Below, one piece after another: positions 7,809-16,303 of a DNA stretch of 64,000 nucleotides. The notes beneath the pieces are model-generated. The model did not search any database and was not told the DNA's origin. It was given only the letters and a program-made list of their open reading frames with translations. Origin of the DNA: Streptomyces malaysiensis subsp. samsunensis (GTDB lineage: Bacteria; Actinomycetota; Actinomycetes; Streptomycetales; Streptomycetaceae); the NCBI RefSeq assembly GCF_024519315.1, contig NZ_JANIIC010000001.1:124001-188000 (forward strand), read 5' to 3'. Every line of letters begins with the position of its first letter. The stretch's first letter is position 1. The translations under genes were made by a program, and so were the position numbers.

Positions 7809-8245
7809 CTCAGCTCACCGCCCGAGCCGCCGTCCGCGGCCTGCGCCTGCGCGTACTCCGCCCCCTTGCCGCGGGTGGCCTCGGCGTCGGCCGGGAGCTC
7901 CAGCTGCGGGCAGTCCTTCCAGAGCCGCTCCAGCGCGTAGAACACCCGCTCCTCGCTGTGCTGGACGTGCACCACGATGTCCACGTAGTCCAGCAGCACC
8001 CAGCGGGCCTCGCGGTCGCCCTCGCGACGCACCGGCTTGGCGTCCAGGTCCTTGTTCAGCCGCTCCTCGATCTCGTCGACGATCGACTTGACCTGGCGGT
8101 CGTTGGGCGCCGAGGCCAGCAGGAAGGCGTCGGTGATGGAGAGCACATCGCTGACGTCGTACGCGATGATGTCGTGCGCGAGCTTGTCGGCGGCCGCCTG
8201 GGCGGCGGCGTTGATGAGCTCGAGGGAGCGGTCCGTGGCGGTCAC
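7805..8245 (-). CDS. rsfS: ribosomal silencing factor RsfS
   Basis: Binds ribosomal protein L14 and blocks subunit joining when growth slows. The 146-residue protein contains the family core DVLSITDAFLLASAPNDRQV, the VRREGDREARWVLLDYVDIVVHV segment (shown here only by its ends VRREG and VVHV), and FYALERLWKDCP. The start is the GTG at 8245 (VTATDRSLELI); upstream in-frame residues lack family character. The last ~25 residues are an Ala/Gly-rich tail. It lies between the LCP-like gene and the histidine phosphatase in the standard nadD-LCP-rsfS order and overlaps the downstream gene by four bases. Confidence 0.93.
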   Translation of the reverse strand: MTATDRSLELINAAAQAAADKLAHDIIAYDVSDVLSITDAFLLASAPNDRQVKSIVDEIEERLNKDLDAKPVRREGDREARWVLLDYVDIVVHVQHSEERVFYALERLWKDCPQLELPADAEATRGKGAEYAQAQAADGGSGGELS

Positions 8246-8400
8246 AGGCAAGGCTTTCGGTCGGTGGTACCTCGAAGGTCTGGCTCCCCCCAGGGTCTCA
8301 CGGCCCACTGTCACGCCGGGCGGCCGAGGAGCGGCCACCCGGCGTGCCCGAGGGGAACGCCGGGAGTACCCCGGGGGAACGCCCGGGGCACCCAGGAGGC

Positions 8401-10233
8401 TCAGCCCGTGGCGTCGTAGTCCGGGCCGAGGAGGACGGTGATGTCCGCGTTGGCCGCGCCCTTGGCCTTCCGCACCGCTGTCCCGGGCAGCCCGAGCGTC
8501 TTGGCGACCTCCTTGGCCTGGCCCGCCTGGGCGGCGTCCGCGTAGGTCACCCGCGAGGCCGACTGCGGCGTACCGCCGCCCTCATTGGCCGCCACGACCG
8601 TGAAGCCGCCGTTGACCAGGGCGACCCGCGCGTCGCTCGACGCGTCCTCGGGACCTCCGGCGTTGGTCACACTGACCCGAGGCGCGGTGTTCTTGTCGGT
8701 GTTCTTGACCGTGCCGCCCAGGATGTCCTTGACCACATGGTCGGTCGCCTGGTTGCTGAGCGTCCCGTCCGGCTGGACCGGCAGCATCGCGGTGTCGTAC
8801 GCCCCGCTCTTGGCCTGCCCGGCCAGCCTCGCCAGCGACGCGCCGAGCTGCTGCTCGGACAGCGACGGGTCGGGGATCTGGGCCAGCGACTCCACGGTGC
8901 TGGTGGCGCCCTTCGCATCGCTGGAGACCTTCTTCAGCGTCGCCTGCATGACCTGCCCGAACCGCGCGAGCTGTTTGGTCTGGGCCTCACCGGGCGCGCG
9001 GTACGTGGCGTACGCCACGGCCGCCTGACCGCTCAGGATCTGGTCCTTGCCCTGCTTGACCAGGGGGTCCTCACCCTTCTTGGGGCTGGGGACGGTCGTG
9101 TCGGTGTCGAGGCCGATCCCGCCGACCAGCTCGACGAGGTTCTCCAGATACGGGGTGTCCAGCCGCCAGGTGCCCTGGATCTTCGAACCCAGCAGGGTGC
9201 CCAGGGAGTCCCGGGTGGAGTCGGAGCCCTCGTCGGTCACCGACTTGCCGAGCGTGGTGGAGGCGCCGTCCTCGTTGGCGACGGCCAGCGCGTTCGGCAG
9301 CAGGACAGTGGTGCCCTTCTTGGTGGTCTCGTTGTCCACCAGCAGGGCCGTGGAGGTGCGGCCGCCCTTGGTCTCGCGCAGATGGACGACGATCACATCG
9401 CGCTTCTGCGGACCGCTCGCGGCCGCCTGGTCGTCGGCGCCGCCGGACAGCCCCGGGAGCTTGCCCGCGTACCAGAGGTAACCGACACCGCCCGCCGCGG
9501 CGAGGACCAGGACCACGACCAGCGCGACGACTCGGTTGCGACCCTTACGGCGGCGTTCATCACGGCGCTCGGAGCGGGTCTCGGCGAACTTCAGCCAGTC
9601 GATGACGTCGTCGGACTCGGCGTCCTCCTCCTCGACGAAGGAGAACTGCTCGGTGTGGTACTCCTCCTGGTCGGCGCCCCCGGGCCGCCTCGGCTGCGCG
9701 GACCGGGGCCCGGTGGACCGGGGCTCCTCGGCCTGAGCCGTCTCGGAGCCGCCGCGCAGCTGCTCCGGGCTCAGCTCCTCGTAGGGGTTGGGCTCGTGCC
9801 GCGGCTCACGTTGCGGCTCGCGCTGCGGGGGGACGGTCGGGGCGGCGGCCGGCGGGTAGTCGTAGCCATAGCCCTGTGGCTGCTGTTGGTACTGGTGGTG
9901 CTGTTGAGCCTGTTGCTGGGCTTGGTGCTGTTGCTGTTGCTGGGCGTACGGGTCGTAGCTCTGCGTCTGGTGGTGCTGCTGAGGGTGTTGCTGTTGGGGC
10001 TGCTGGTGCTGGTGATGCTGCGGCTGGGTGTAGGGGTCGTAGCCGTACCCGTCGTGCTCTTGTTGCTGCCCGTACTGCTGCGCCTGCTGCTGCGCGTACG
10101 GGTCGTATCCCTGCTGCTGTGCCGCCTCCGGCTGGTACACGGGACGCCCATAGGCGTCATAGCCGTAGATCTGCGGCTCCTGGCCATACGGGTCCTGTGC
10201 GTACGGGTCGTAAGGATCCTGCCGGTCGTTCAC
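8401..10233 (-). CDS. LCP/LytR_C-type membrane protein with Gln-rich cytoplasmic domain
   Basis: A protein of 610 residues starting at the GTG at 10233 behind GAAGGGG. Residues 1-130 are extremely Gln/Tyr/Pro-rich, with repeated YDPYAQ and GYDPYTQ units and His/Gln runs. A charged linker leads to one membrane span (about residues 231-254). The outer part resembles an LCP domain (LVELVGGIG, LSGQAAVAYATYRAPGE, QLARFGQVMQA) and ends in a LytR_C domain (ARVALVNGGFTVVAANEG). LCP enzymes attach glycopolymers to peptidoglycan, but several of the usual Arg and Asp residues are absent here, so catalysis is doubtful. It lies 10 bp downstream of nadD. Confidence 0.8.
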   Translation of the reverse strand: MNDRQDPYDPYAQDPYGQEPQIYGYDAYGRPVYQPEAAQQQGYDPYAQQQAQQYGQQQEHDGYGYDPYTQPQHHQHQQPQQQHPQQHHQTQSYDPYAQQQQQHQAQQQAQQHHQYQQQPQGYGYDYPPAAAPTVPPQREPQREPRHEPNPYEELSPEQLRGGSETAQAEEPRSTGPRSAQPRRPGGADQEEYHTEQFSFVEEEDAESDDVIDWLKFAETRSERRDERRRKGRNRVVALVVVLVLAAAGGVGYLWYAGKLPGLSGGADDQAAASGPQKRDVIVVHLRETKGGRTSTALLVDNETTKKGTTVLLPNALAVANEDGASTTLGKSVTDEGSDSTRDSLGTLLGSKIQGTWRLDTPYLENLVELVGGIGLDTDTTVPSPKKGEDPLVKQGKDQILSGQAAVAYATYRAPGEAQTKQLARFGQVMQATLKKVSSDAKGATSTVESLAQIPDPSLSEQQLGASLARLAGQAKSGAYDTAMLPVQPDGTLSNQATDHVVKDILGGTVKNTDKNTAPRVSVTNAGGPEDASSDARVALVNGGFTVVAANEGGGTPQSASRVTYADAAQAGQAKEVAKTLGLPGTAVRKAKGAANADITVLLGPDYDATG

Positions 10234-10243
10234 CGGTACCCCT

Positions 10244-10855
10244 TCAGCAGTCGTGCCGGTACAGCTCGCGCTTGTCGATGTAGCGCACCACGCCGTCCGG
10301 CACCAGGTACCAGACGGGGTCGCCATGAGCGACCCGCGCCCGGCAGTCCGATGACGAGATCGCCAGTGCCGGAACCTCCACCAGCGACACCCCGCCCTCC
10401 GGCAGCCCCGGGTCGGCCAGTATGTGCCCGGGTCTGGTCACCCCGATGAAGTGGGCCAGGGAGAAGAGCTCTTCGGCGTCGCGCCAGGTGAGGATCTGGG
10501 CGAGTGCGTCGGCCCCGGTGATGAAGAAGAGATCCGCGTCACTGTTGAGCCCGCGCAGTTCCCGGAGCGTATCGGTGGTGTAGGTGGGCCCGCCGCGGTC
10601 GATGTCGATGCGGCTGACCGAGAATTGCGGATTCGAGGCGGTCGCGATGACCGTCATCAGATAGCGGTCCTCGGCCGGTGAGACCTTCTTGTGGCTCTTC
10701 TGCCAGGGCTGACCGGTCGGCACGAATACCACCTCGTCGAGGTGGAACTGCGAGGCCACCTCGCTCGCCGCGACCAGGTGACCATGGTGGATCGGGTCGA
10801 ACGTCCCGCCCATCACACCCAGCCGCCGCTTGCCGGCCCCTTTCTGCTCTTCCAT
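10244..10855 (-). CDS. nadD: nicotinate-nucleotide adenylyltransferase
   Basis: Converts nicotinate mononucleotide and ATP to deamido-NAD in the cytoplasm. The 203-residue protein has the nucleotidyltransferase signature [12 protein letters not shown] near the N-terminus, [20 protein letters not shown] for substrate binding, and the ISSxxxR-type motif as ISSSDCRAR. The C-terminus reads [18 protein letters not shown] as in bacterial NadD. The start is the ATG at 10855 ([14 protein letters not shown]); the 31 in-frame residues upstream are not conserved in character. It is the first gene of the nadD-LCP-rsfS-phosphatase run. Confidence 0.96.
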   Translation of the reverse strand: MEEQKGAGKRRLGVMGGTFDPIHHGHLVAASEVASQFHLDEVVFVPTGQPWQKSHKKVSPAEDRYLMTVIATASNPQFSVSRIDIDRGGPTYTTDTLRELRGLNSDADLFFITGADALAQILTWRDAEELFSLAHFIGVTRPGHILADPGLPEGGVSLVEVPALAISSSDCRARVAHGDPVWYLVPDGVVRYIDKRELYRHDC

Positions 10856-10914
10856 GCGTGCAGACCCTACTGGGCCCGGCCCGGAGCCGGGGCCCATAGG
10901 GGCTATGGCCCGGC

Positions 10915-11082
10915 TCAGCGGTCCCGGTTGAAGCGCGTGGTGATCCACAGCAGCAGGAAGAGGATCACCAGGGCCGCACCGCCGGTCATGAAGGGGCTGA
11001 TGCTCGGGTGGGTGTCGGTGTGCTCACCGCCCTCGGACGCGAGCGTGGTCAGGGCGGCATGTGCGGTGCTGAAAGCGGTCAT
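10915..11082 (-). CDS. 55-residue single-span membrane protein
   Basis: Starts ATG at 11082 with a polar head rich in Thr, His and Glu ([14 protein letters not shown]), then one hydrophobic span ([18 protein letters not shown]) and a short basic tail NRDR. This topology predicts a short outside head and a cytoplasmic basic end. It sits just upstream of nadD. I do not recognise the family. Codon use is typical of the neighbours, which favours a real gene despite its size. Confidence 0.65.
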   Translation of the reverse strand: MTAFSTAHAALTTLASEGGEHTDTHPSISPFMTGGAALVILFLLLWITTRFNRDR

Positions 11083-11180
11083 CGCGGCAGTACCTATCCG
11101 GGTCTAGGCGTCACAACACGTCGGCCACATCGTATGCGAGGCGGTTTTCGGTCCTGATGTCCGTCCTGCCTCGCATCAGT

Positions 11181-11250
11181 CCTGTCCGTACCGGCCCTGT
11201 CCGTACCGGCGCCGCCCGTATCAGTCCTGCTTGTATCAGTCCTGCTTGTA
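11181..11250. repeat. short tandem duplications
   Basis: Two perfect 15-bp copies of TCAGTCCTGCTTGTA (11221-11235, 11236-11250) and two 14-bp copies of CCTGTCCGTACCGG (11181-11194, 11196-11209). The 11236-11250 copy contains the last codons and stop of the small membrane gene at 11236-11388, so the stop region has been duplicated into the downstream sequence. Confidence 0.8.
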
Positions 11251-11388
11251 TCCGCGCAGCAGGAACCAGGCGAGCAGGCCGGCGCCCACGACGCCGACCA
11301 CGATGACGGTGCGCAGCAGCGCTCCCGGGCCGTCGTTGCTGTGGGAGGTGGCGGCGAGGGTTTCGGTGAGGCCAGTCATATCGGGCAT
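11236..11388 (-). CDS. 50-residue single-span membrane protein
   Basis: Begins ATG at 11388 behind GGAG (a second in-frame ATG lies at 11379). The short polar head MPDMTGLTETLAATSHSNDG is followed by one span (LLRTVIVVGVVGAGLLAWFLL) and the basic tail RGYKQD. It has the same size, orientation and layout as the neighbour at 10915-11082, but little sequence identity. Possibly two small membrane subunits or regulators of the same kind. Function unknown. Confidence 0.65.
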   Translation of the reverse strand: MPDMTGLTETLAATSHSNDGPGALLRTVIVVGVVGAGLLAWFLLRGYKQD

Positions 11389-11493
11389 GTCTCCACGCTA
11401 ACCCCCGGACCTCCAGGGCCTAGGCTGGGGTCCGCCGGACGAGGGCGCGGACCGGGCGGCCCCCGTCGAGCGGGCGATCCACGAGGGGGCCAG

Positions 11494-12723
11494 ATGAGCG
11501 ACACTCATGAGACCGGCGGCGGAAACGGGGCGGGAGACGCCCGGGAGCATGTGCCCGACCGGGCCCGGCGGCGGTTCCCCGGGATCTCCTCACGGGCGTA
11601 CGAACACCCGGCGGACCGCTCCGCGCTGGTCGCGCTGCGCAAGCTGACCGGCTTCGACACGGTCTTCAAGGCGATGAGCGGTCTGCTGCCCGAGCGGAGT
11701 CTGCGGCTGCTCTACCTGTCCGACTCGGTGCGGGTCGGTGAGCGGCAGTTCGCCCATCTCAACGACATGCTGCGGGACGCCTGCTACATCCTGGACCTGG
11801 AGCGGGTCCCGGCGATGTACGTCACCCAGAACCCACAGCCCACCGCGATGTGCATCGGCATGGACGCGCCGATCATCGTGATCTCCACCGGTCTGGTCGA
11901 GCTGCTCGACGAGGAGGAGATGCGGGCGGTCATCGGCCATGAGGTGGGCCACGCCCTGTCGGGCCACGCGGTCTACCGGACGATACTGCTGTTCCTCACC
12001 AACCTCGCGCTGAAGGTCGCCTGGATCCCCCTCGGCAATGTGGCGGTGCTGGCGCTGGTGACGGCGCTGCGGGAGTGGTTCCGCAAGTCGGAGCTGTCGG
12101 CGGACCGGGCGGGGCTGCTGGTCGGGCAGGATCTGCGGGCCTCGATGCGTGGGCTGATGAAGCTCGCGGGCGGCCATCACCTCCATGAGATGAACGTGGA
12201 CGCCTTCCTGGAGCAGGCGGAGGAGTACGAGTCGAGCGGCGATCTGCGGGACTCCGTCCTCAAGATCATGAACATGCTGCCGCGCAGCCATCCGTTCACC
12301 ACCGTGCGCGCCGCCGAGCTCAAGAAGTGGGCCGCGACCCGCGACTACCAGCGGCTCATGGACGGCCACTACCCGCGCCGCGACGAGGACAAGGACACCT
12401 CGGTCAGCGACTCGATCCGGGAGTCCGCGAACCACTACGCGGAGTCGGTCCGCAGCAGCAAGGATCCGCTGTTCGCCTTCGTCAGGGACGTGGCGGGCGG
12501 CGCCGGGGACCTGGGCAGCAAGCTGCGCGACCGGTTCACCGGCGGCGGCGGGGCCAGGCACGGCGAGACGGCCTCCGAGGAGGGCACCCCGCCCCGGGAG
12601 GAGCCCCAGGACGGGCCCCAGGAGGAGCCCCGGGGTGGGGCTCAGGACCGGCGGCCCGGGGACGACGGGCCGGAGGAGCGGCCGGGGAACGACGGGCCCG
12701 GGGACACCCCGCCGAAGGTCTGA
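11494..12723 (+). CDS. M48 family zinc metalloprotease (HtpX-like)
   Basis: A protein of 409 residues starting at the ATG at 11494 behind GAGGGGG. The zinc motif HEVGHA lies in VIGHEVGHALSGH and the third ligand is supplied by the downstream ELSADRAGLL segment, the M48 pattern. Hydrophobic stretches around residues 165-195 (ILLFLTNLALKVAWIPLGNV) suggest one or two membrane spans. The last ~70 residues are a Glu/Pro/Gly-rich acidic tail. M48 enzymes degrade damaged membrane or envelope proteins; the substrate here is unknown. It is monocistronic on the plus strand and converges on the gene at 12811. Confidence 0.88.
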   Translation: MSDTHETGGGNGAGDAREHVPDRARRRFPGISSRAYEHPADRSALVALRKLTGFDTVFKAMSGLLPERSLRLLYLSDSVRVGERQFAHLNDMLRDACYILDLERVPAMYVTQNPQPTAMCIGMDAPIIVISTGLVELLDEEEMRAVIGHEVGHALSGHAVYRTILLFLTNLALKVAWIPLGNVAVLALVTALREWFRKSELSADRAGLLVGQDLRASMRGLMKLAGGHHLHEMNVDAFLEQAEEYESSGDLRDSVLKIMNMLPRSHPFTTVRAAELKKWAATRDYQRLMDGHYPRRDEDKDTSVSDSIRESANHYAESVRSSKDPLFAFVRDVAGGAGDLGSKLRDRFTGGGGARHGETASEEGTPPREEPQDGPQEEPRGGAQDRRPGDDGPEERPGNDGPGDTPPKV

Positions 12724-12810
12724 GACCGGCTGAGGCGGCCCCGAGGAGGGCCCTCACGGCCCCGCGGAGGCTCTCAGGGCCAACCGGGGGGCTCAGGCCC
12801 CCGCAGGCCC

Positions 12811-13893
12811 TCAGGACTGCCCGTCGAGGGCGGGCTGGGTTCCGGGGGCCATGACGCCGCACAGCGAGACCGTGGTGCGGCCCGTGGTGTACGGGTCGGT
12901 GCCCGTGGGGGCGTCGCCCTTGGCGCTCTGCCCGGCGAGCATCGGCCGCAGATAGCCGGAGGCGTTCGCGGCGCATGCCTGCGGGCCCGCCAGTACGGTG
13001 CTCTGCACCAGCTCCACATGGTGGTCGCGCAGATCGTCCCGGTCGAAGCGGAACCGCGTCTCACGGCGCACGGTGAACAGCGAGGCGTGGTCCGGTCCGC
13101 GCTCATGGGCCCGCTGGAGCGCGTAGACGAAGACGTGGTCGGCGGCGACCTCCAGGGTGGCCGGGCTCCGCTCGACGACCGTAAGGGTGCCGCGGACCCG
13201 CACCGGAGTGTCCACCATGCTCACCTCGGCCGGGTTGAAGCGGGTCAGCCAGCCGGTGGCCGCATGCCGTCCGTCGTCGACCGGGTGTTCGAAGCTCTGG
13301 TCGAACTGGGTCTGCTGGGCGGGGTCCAGCAGCAGCCTTACGGCCTGCACCGGGCCGCCGGTGAGCACACCCGGGTCGATGGCGGACTTGACCAGGTACT
13401 CCTTGGCTGTGGTGAGCGCCGTCATCACCTGGCTCTCGGAGAAGCTCTGGGTGCGCCGGGCGCCGGGCACGGTGACCCCTTCGGCGCCGGTGCGGAACTC
13501 GGCGGCCGGGCTGTGGCGGAACAGCAGGTCCGGCGGCCCTCCGGGCACCTCACCGCGCGGCGCGAGCGGCACCACGCTGCTGTGCAGCGGCTCGACGGTC
13601 TGCGGCTGCGGCGTCTGGTACGGGTGGCGCACCCCCATGTAGACGGCCGCGGCGAAGGCGATGGCGATCAGCAGGACGAGCGCCACGGCCTGGCGCGACG
13701 CCCCGGCCCTGGCCCAGGCGTGCCGGCTGCGCACGGCCCGCGCGTGTTCGCCCATGCGCTCCTGGGCGGAGAACTCCTGGAGCCGGGCAGCACGGACGAA
13801 CGACTCGTCGAATACGACGGAGCGGTACTCGTCCTCACCACCTCCCGGGACGCCCTCGGGTGTCCCCTCGGGAGGGTCTCCACGCCCGGCCAT
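12811..13893 (-). CDS. bitopic membrane protein with VVFDExFVRAA motif, unknown function
   Basis: A protein of 360 residues. The cytoplasmic head carries EYRSVVFDESFVRAARLQE and AQERMGEHARA (residues ~22-55). One span follows (about 67-88, AVALVLLIAIAFAAAVYMGV), then an extracytoplasmic domain of ~270 residues without a recognised fold and with two cysteines (QACAAN, VSLCGV) that could form a disulfide. The start is the ATG at 13893. The neighbour at 14181-14897 has the same head motif and topology, so the two probably form a related pair. I assign no function. Confidence 0.72.
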   Translation of the reverse strand: MAGRGDPPEGTPEGVPGGGEDEYRSVVFDESFVRAARLQEFSAQERMGEHARAVRSRHAWARAGASRQAVALVLLIAIAFAAAVYMGVRHPYQTPQPQTVEPLHSSVVPLAPRGEVPGGPPDLLFRHSPAAEFRTGAEGVTVPGARRTQSFSESQVMTALTTAKEYLVKSAIDPGVLTGGPVQAVRLLLDPAQQTQFDQSFEHPVDDGRHAATGWLTRFNPAEVSMVDTPVRVRGTLTVVERSPATLEVAADHVFVYALQRAHERGPDHASLFTVRRETRFRFDRDDLRDHHVELVQSTVLAGPQACAANASGYLRPMLAGQSAKGDAPTGTDPYTTGRTTVSLCGVMAPGTQPALDGQS

Positions 13894-14034
13894 ATCTCAA
13901 GAGTAGGTCGCGGGGGGCGACGGTAAACGCGGTGGTACTCCACAACTTGGGAGGCGGGTGGGGAGGAAACGCCCCATACGCCGCGACGTGCTAAGCACTC
14001 CGCCGACGTGCGTTGAGATGCCCTCGATCGTCCA

Positions 14035-14074
14035 CGGCTCCGCCGTGGCCGGCCGCGCCCACGCGGCGGAGCCG
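14035..14074 (-). terminator. hairpin terminator
   Basis: Perfect 10-bp stem CGGCTCCGCC (14035-14044) with GGCGGAGCCG (14065-14074), extendable by three more pairs. It lies about 100 bp downstream of the 14181-14897 gene, with no U-tract, as is usual in Streptomyces. The rest of the 287-bp gap 13894-14180 shows nothing else clear. Confidence 0.55.
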
Positions 14075-14180
14075 CACATCGACACGGCCCCGCGCCCCTT
14101 CAGGGCGCCCCGCGAACAGCGGCCGGCTTCCGCCGATCCGCTGAGCGATATGCAGCAATACACAGCGATATGCGAGGACG

Positions 14181-14897
14181 TCACCGCGAAGGCGGTACGG
14201 CGGAGGCGGGCGACCCCTTGGAACCGGTGGGCTCCGGGGCCGACTCCGACCCCGACGGCTCCAGCCGCGGCTGCCCCGCGGGCGATCCGTCGACGCCGCT
14301 GGTGGCGGGCGGTGGAGCGGGGTCCTGGCGGTTGCCCGAAGCGCCCCGGTAGACCGCGGTGAAGGCCAGGGCGACCACTCCGATGCCCATCAGGACGGCC
14401 AGCAGCCAGGCCACCGGGCGGTGCCAGCGGGCGTGGCCGCGGTAAGGGCGCCCCGCGCTGCCGTAGCGCCCATAGGGGCCGTAGGCGTCGTCCACGTCCC
14501 GCCCGGGGCCGAAGCGCCCGTCGGGGTCGTCCGCGCCGTAGAACTCGGCCTCCTGGCCGTAGCCGTCGTCGAAGAGCTCGTCCTCGGGCGGGACGCCGGA
14601 CCTGCGGCGGCGGGACGCCTCGGCCTCGGCACGGGCCTCCGCGGCGGCCAGCATCCGCTCGATGGCGGTGGGCTCATGGATCGGGGCCGCCCGTACGAAG
14701 TCCTCGTCGAAGACCACGGCGGCGAACTCGTCGTTCGTCTCGCCGTGGCTGCGGTCGTCGGGCTCGTCGCCGTCCGGGAACGGCTTGCCCCCCACGTCGT
14801 CCGGCACCCATTCAGAGTAGACCGGACGGGTCAATTTGGGCAGGGTGAAATGGTATTCGGGGGAAGATCCACCCCAGCGTCGCCAGGAATCGGGCAT
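14181..14897 (-). CDS. bitopic membrane protein with VVFDExFVRAA motif, unknown function
   Basis: A protein of 238 residues. An acidic cytoplasmic head contains EFAAVVFDEDFVRAAPIHEP and AIERMLAAAEARAEAEA (residues ~57-95), then a Gly/Tyr/Asp-rich linker, one membrane span (about 163-183, WLLAVLMGIGVVALAFTAVY), and a short outside tail rich in Pro, Ser and Gly. The head motif matches the downstream neighbour at 12811-13893. The start is the ATG at 14897, 16 bases after the proA stop region; the shorter GTG inside PVYSEWVPDD is possible. No function is assigned. Confidence 0.7.
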   Translation of the reverse strand: MPDSWRRWGGSSPEYHFTLPKLTRPVYSEWVPDDVGGKPFPDGDEPDDRSHGETNDEFAAVVFDEDFVRAAPIHEPTAIERMLAAAEARAEAEASRRRRSGVPPEDELFDDGYGQEAEFYGADDPDGRFGPGRDVDDAYGPYGRYGSAGRPYRGHARWHRPVAWLLAVLMGIGVVALAFTAVYRGASGNRQDPAPPPATSGVDGSPAGQPRLEPSGSESAPEPTGSKGSPASAVPPSR

Positions 14898-14913
14898 CCC
14901 CCGAACGGGTGAG

Positions 14914-16212
14914 TCAGCGAATGTGGCCGTCCCCGGTGACGATGTACTTCGTCGAGGTCAGCTCGGGCAGGGCCATGGGCCCCCGGGCGTGCAGCTTCTG
15001 GGTGGAGATGCCGATCTCGGCGCCGAAGCCGAACTGCCCGCCGTCGGTGAACCGCGTGGAGGCGTTCACGGCGACCGTGGTGGAGTCCACCAGCTGGGTG
15101 AAGCGCCGGGCGGCCTGCTGGGAGGAGGTGACGATGGCCTCGGTGTGCCCGGAGGACCACAGCCGGATGTGGCCCACCGCGGCCTCCAGGGAGTCCACGA
15201 CGCCCGCGGCGACGTCGTACGAGAGGTACTCGGTCTCCCAGTCCTCGACCGCCGCCGGGACCACCGTGGCCTTGGAGCCCTCCGCGAGGGCCATGACGCG
15301 CTCGTCCGCGTGGACGGTGACCCCGGCCTCGGCCAGCGCCTCCAGGGCGCGGGGCAGGAACACGGGGGCGATGTCCTGGTGCACCAGCAGCGTCTCCGCC
15401 GCGTTGCACACGCTCGGCCGCTGGGCCTTGGAGTTCACCAGGATCTCGACCGCCATGTCGAGGTCGGCGTCGGCGTCCACGTACACATGGCAGTTGCCGG
15501 TGCCGGTCTCGATGACCGGGACCGTGGACTCCTCGACCACCGTACGGATGAGGGACGCGCCACCGCGCGGGATCAGCACGTCCACCAGGCCGCGGGCGCG
15601 CATCAGCTCGCGCACCGACTCCCGGCTCTCGCCGGGCACCAACTGCACGGCGTCCGCGGGCAGTCCCGCCCCGCCGACGGCGTCGCGCAGGACCTTCACC
15701 AGCGCGGCGTTGGAGTGGGACGCCGAGGAGGAGCCGCGCAGCAGCACCGCGTTGCCCGACTTCAGGCAGAGCGCCGCGGCGTCCACCGTCACATTCGGCC
15801 GGGCCTCGTAGATGATCCCGACGACACCGAGCGGCACGCGCACCTGGCGCAGGTCGATCCCGTTGGGCAGCGTGGAGCCGCGCACCACCTCGCCGACCGG
15901 GTCGGGCAGCGCGACCACATCACGGACATCGGAGGCGATGGCCCGCACCCGCTCGGGGGTGAGCGTGAGCCGGTCCACGATGGCGTCGCTGGTGCCTGCC
16001 TCGCGGGCCCGCTCCACATCGGCGGCGTTGGCCTCGACGATCTCCTTGGTGCGCACCTCCAGCGCGTCCGCCATCGCGAGCAGCGCGTCGTCCTTGACGG
16101 CGCGCGGCAGCGGCGCGAGATCGGCGGCCGCGGCCCGGGACCGGTAGGCGGCCTGGAGGACCGGGGACTTCGGCCAGGGGTCGGTGAGCGGCGACGTGGG
16201 TGCGCTGGTCAT
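14914..16212 (-). CDS. proA: glutamate-5-semialdehyde dehydrogenase
   Basis: Second step of proline synthesis: NADPH-dependent reduction of glutamyl-5-phosphate to the semialdehyde. The 432-residue protein is of family length. Visible features are [20 protein letters not shown] (NADP-binding region), the glycine-rich GSSSASHSN, and the catalytic cysteine in [14 protein letters not shown]. The C-terminus [14 protein letters not shown] is typical. The start is the ATG at 16212. The kinase gene proB lies about 0.8 kb upstream with one hypothetical gene between them. Confidence 0.97.
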   Translation of the reverse strand: MTSAPTSPLTDPWPKSPVLQAAYRSRAAAADLAPLPRAVKDDALLAMADALEVRTKEIVEANAADVERAREAGTSDAIVDRLTLTPERVRAIASDVRDVVALPDPVGEVVRGSTLPNGIDLRQVRVPLGVVGIIYEARPNVTVDAAALCLKSGNAVLLRGSSSASHSNAALVKVLRDAVGGAGLPADAVQLVPGESRESVRELMRARGLVDVLIPRGGASLIRTVVEESTVPVIETGTGNCHVYVDADADLDMAVEILVNSKAQRPSVCNAAETLLVHQDIAPVFLPRALEALAEAGVTVHADERVMALAEGSKATVVPAAVEDWETEYLSYDVAAGVVDSLEAAVGHIRLWSSGHTEAIVTSSQQAARRFTQLVDSTTVAVNASTRFTDGGQFGFGAEIGISTQKLHARGPMALPELTSTKYIVTGDGHIR

Positions 16213-16303
16213 GCAGGAAGCCTACTGAGCCCAGGGGCGGGGGCCATGCGGTATTCCGCACTTCGAGATGGTGTTCTCATATCCCGGTGCCGCACATCCG
16301 TCC

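Noticed and set aside
13897..14184. 95-residue minus-strand frame between the two VVFDE genes
   Set aside because: No ribosome binding site, poor codon bias, and it contains the terminator hairpin at 14035-14074.
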